This document shows, piece by piece, positions 63,778-64,000 of a stretch of DNA of 64,000 nucleotides. Source of the DNA: Kangiella geojedonensis. Its GTDB lineage: Bacteria > Pseudomonadota > Gammaproteobacteria > Enterobacterales > Kangiellaceae. The notes under the pieces are model-generated. The model saw only the letters and a list, made by a program, of their open reading frames with translations. It had not been told where the DNA came from and did not search any database. The position numbers and the translations under genes are program-made. The DNA is taken from assembly GCF_000981765.1 (NCBI RefSeq), contig NZ_CP010975.1, positions 1,302,001-1,366,000 of the forward strand, given 5' to 3'. Numbering within the stretch: the first letter of the stretch is position 1; every line of letters starts with the position of its first letter.

Positions 63778-64000
63778 ATGGCTAAAGCAGACAACAAAAC
63801 CAAACCTACACAGCAGTCGGTCACAGATTTTTTAAATCAAGTCGAGCATAAGCAAAAGCGCACTGATAGCTTCGCTATTCTGGAAATGATGAAAGCGCAA
63901 ACTGGCTTAGAGCCTAAAATGTGGGGAGATAGCATTATCGGCTTTGGAGATTACCGGTATAAGTACGCCAGTGGGCGTGAGGGTGACTGGTTTTTAGTGG
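63778..64000 (+). CDS. DUF1801 domain protein (partial, runs off the window)
   Basis: The first 74 codons of a gene starting at ATG 63778, three bases after the DsbA-family stop, and continuing past the window end. FAILEMMKAQTGLEPKMWGDSIIGFGDYRYKYASGREGDWFLV is the YdhG/YjbR-like DUF1801 signature. The function is unknown. Tight spacing indicates cotranscription with the upstream oxidoreductase. Confidence 0.88.
   Translation, partial: MAKADNKTKPTQQSVTDFLNQVEHKQKRTDSFAILEMMKAQTGLEPKMWGDSIIGFGDYRYKYASGREGDWFLV

Overview
The window reads as a chromosomal segment of a marine gammaproteobacterium. Several gene orders are classic for that class: recA-recX-alaS-csrA-tRNA-Ser-tRNA-Arg, mutS-fdxA, cmoA-cmoB, and lrp-ftsK-lolA-rarA-crcB-serS. 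The moderate-to-low GC (judged by eye, not counted), the many exported peptidases and amidohydrolases, AstE, alanine dehydrogenase and methionine gamma-lyase suggest an amino-acid- and peptide-consuming marine lineage such as Kangiella. That genus assignment is an inference from gene content, not a database match. No phage, IS element, CRISPR array, rRNA operon or replication origin was seen.

Layout. 1-12,456 is mostly minus-strand: a small stress membrane protein, a long-chain acyl-CoA ligase, a GNAT enzyme, a helical lipoprotein, ppsA with its divergent regulator ppsR, astE, an M23 peptidase, rmuC, an FeS-type photolyase and two unknown proteins. 12,726-15,003 holds an alcohol dehydrogenase/Ohr pair and a flavodoxin-fold reductase. 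15,281-20,432 is the tRNA/csrA/alaS/recX/recA block. 20,608-24,716 looks like accessory DNA placed between recA and pncC: marC, alkB, a MerR-controlled glutaredoxin-MauE fusion bracketed by two palindromic repeats, and a frameshifted lipoprotein gene. 24,823-28,470 is pncC, mutS and fdxA. 28,541-31,234 is an arsenate-detoxification operon (ArsR, GAPDH, ArsJ) with a clear operator. 31,329-41,993 carries a lipoprotein amidohydrolase, two small families (DUF2884, DUF4404-like), a large exported protein of unknown function, methionine gamma-lyase with an AsnC-type regulator, a lipase-like hydrolase, an ACT-domain protein and an S9 peptidase.

42,095-48,247 is a prephenate/chorismate neighbourhood. 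It holds a strong candidate small RNA with two pyrimidine-rich loops, a stand-alone chorismate mutase divergent from cmoA-cmoB (CmoA consumes prephenate), rluA, tRNA-Arg(CCG), a DUF2489 protein, and then a Tyr/Phe-rich leader peptide with a transcription attenuator ahead of pheA and a DAHP synthase gene. 48,271-62,359 contains a second amidohydrolase, an MscS-type channel, the serS-to-lrp block, ald, a DUF2007 protein and a LasA-like staphylolytic peptidase. The window ends with a cold-shock protein, a DsbA-family protein and the start of a DUF1801 gene.

The least explained parts are the sRNA candidate at 42,129-42,256, the MerR/glutaredoxin-MauE module at 22,611-23,901, the 587-residue exported protein at 34,974-36,737 and the palindromic elements at 22,472, 23,908 and 55,966.
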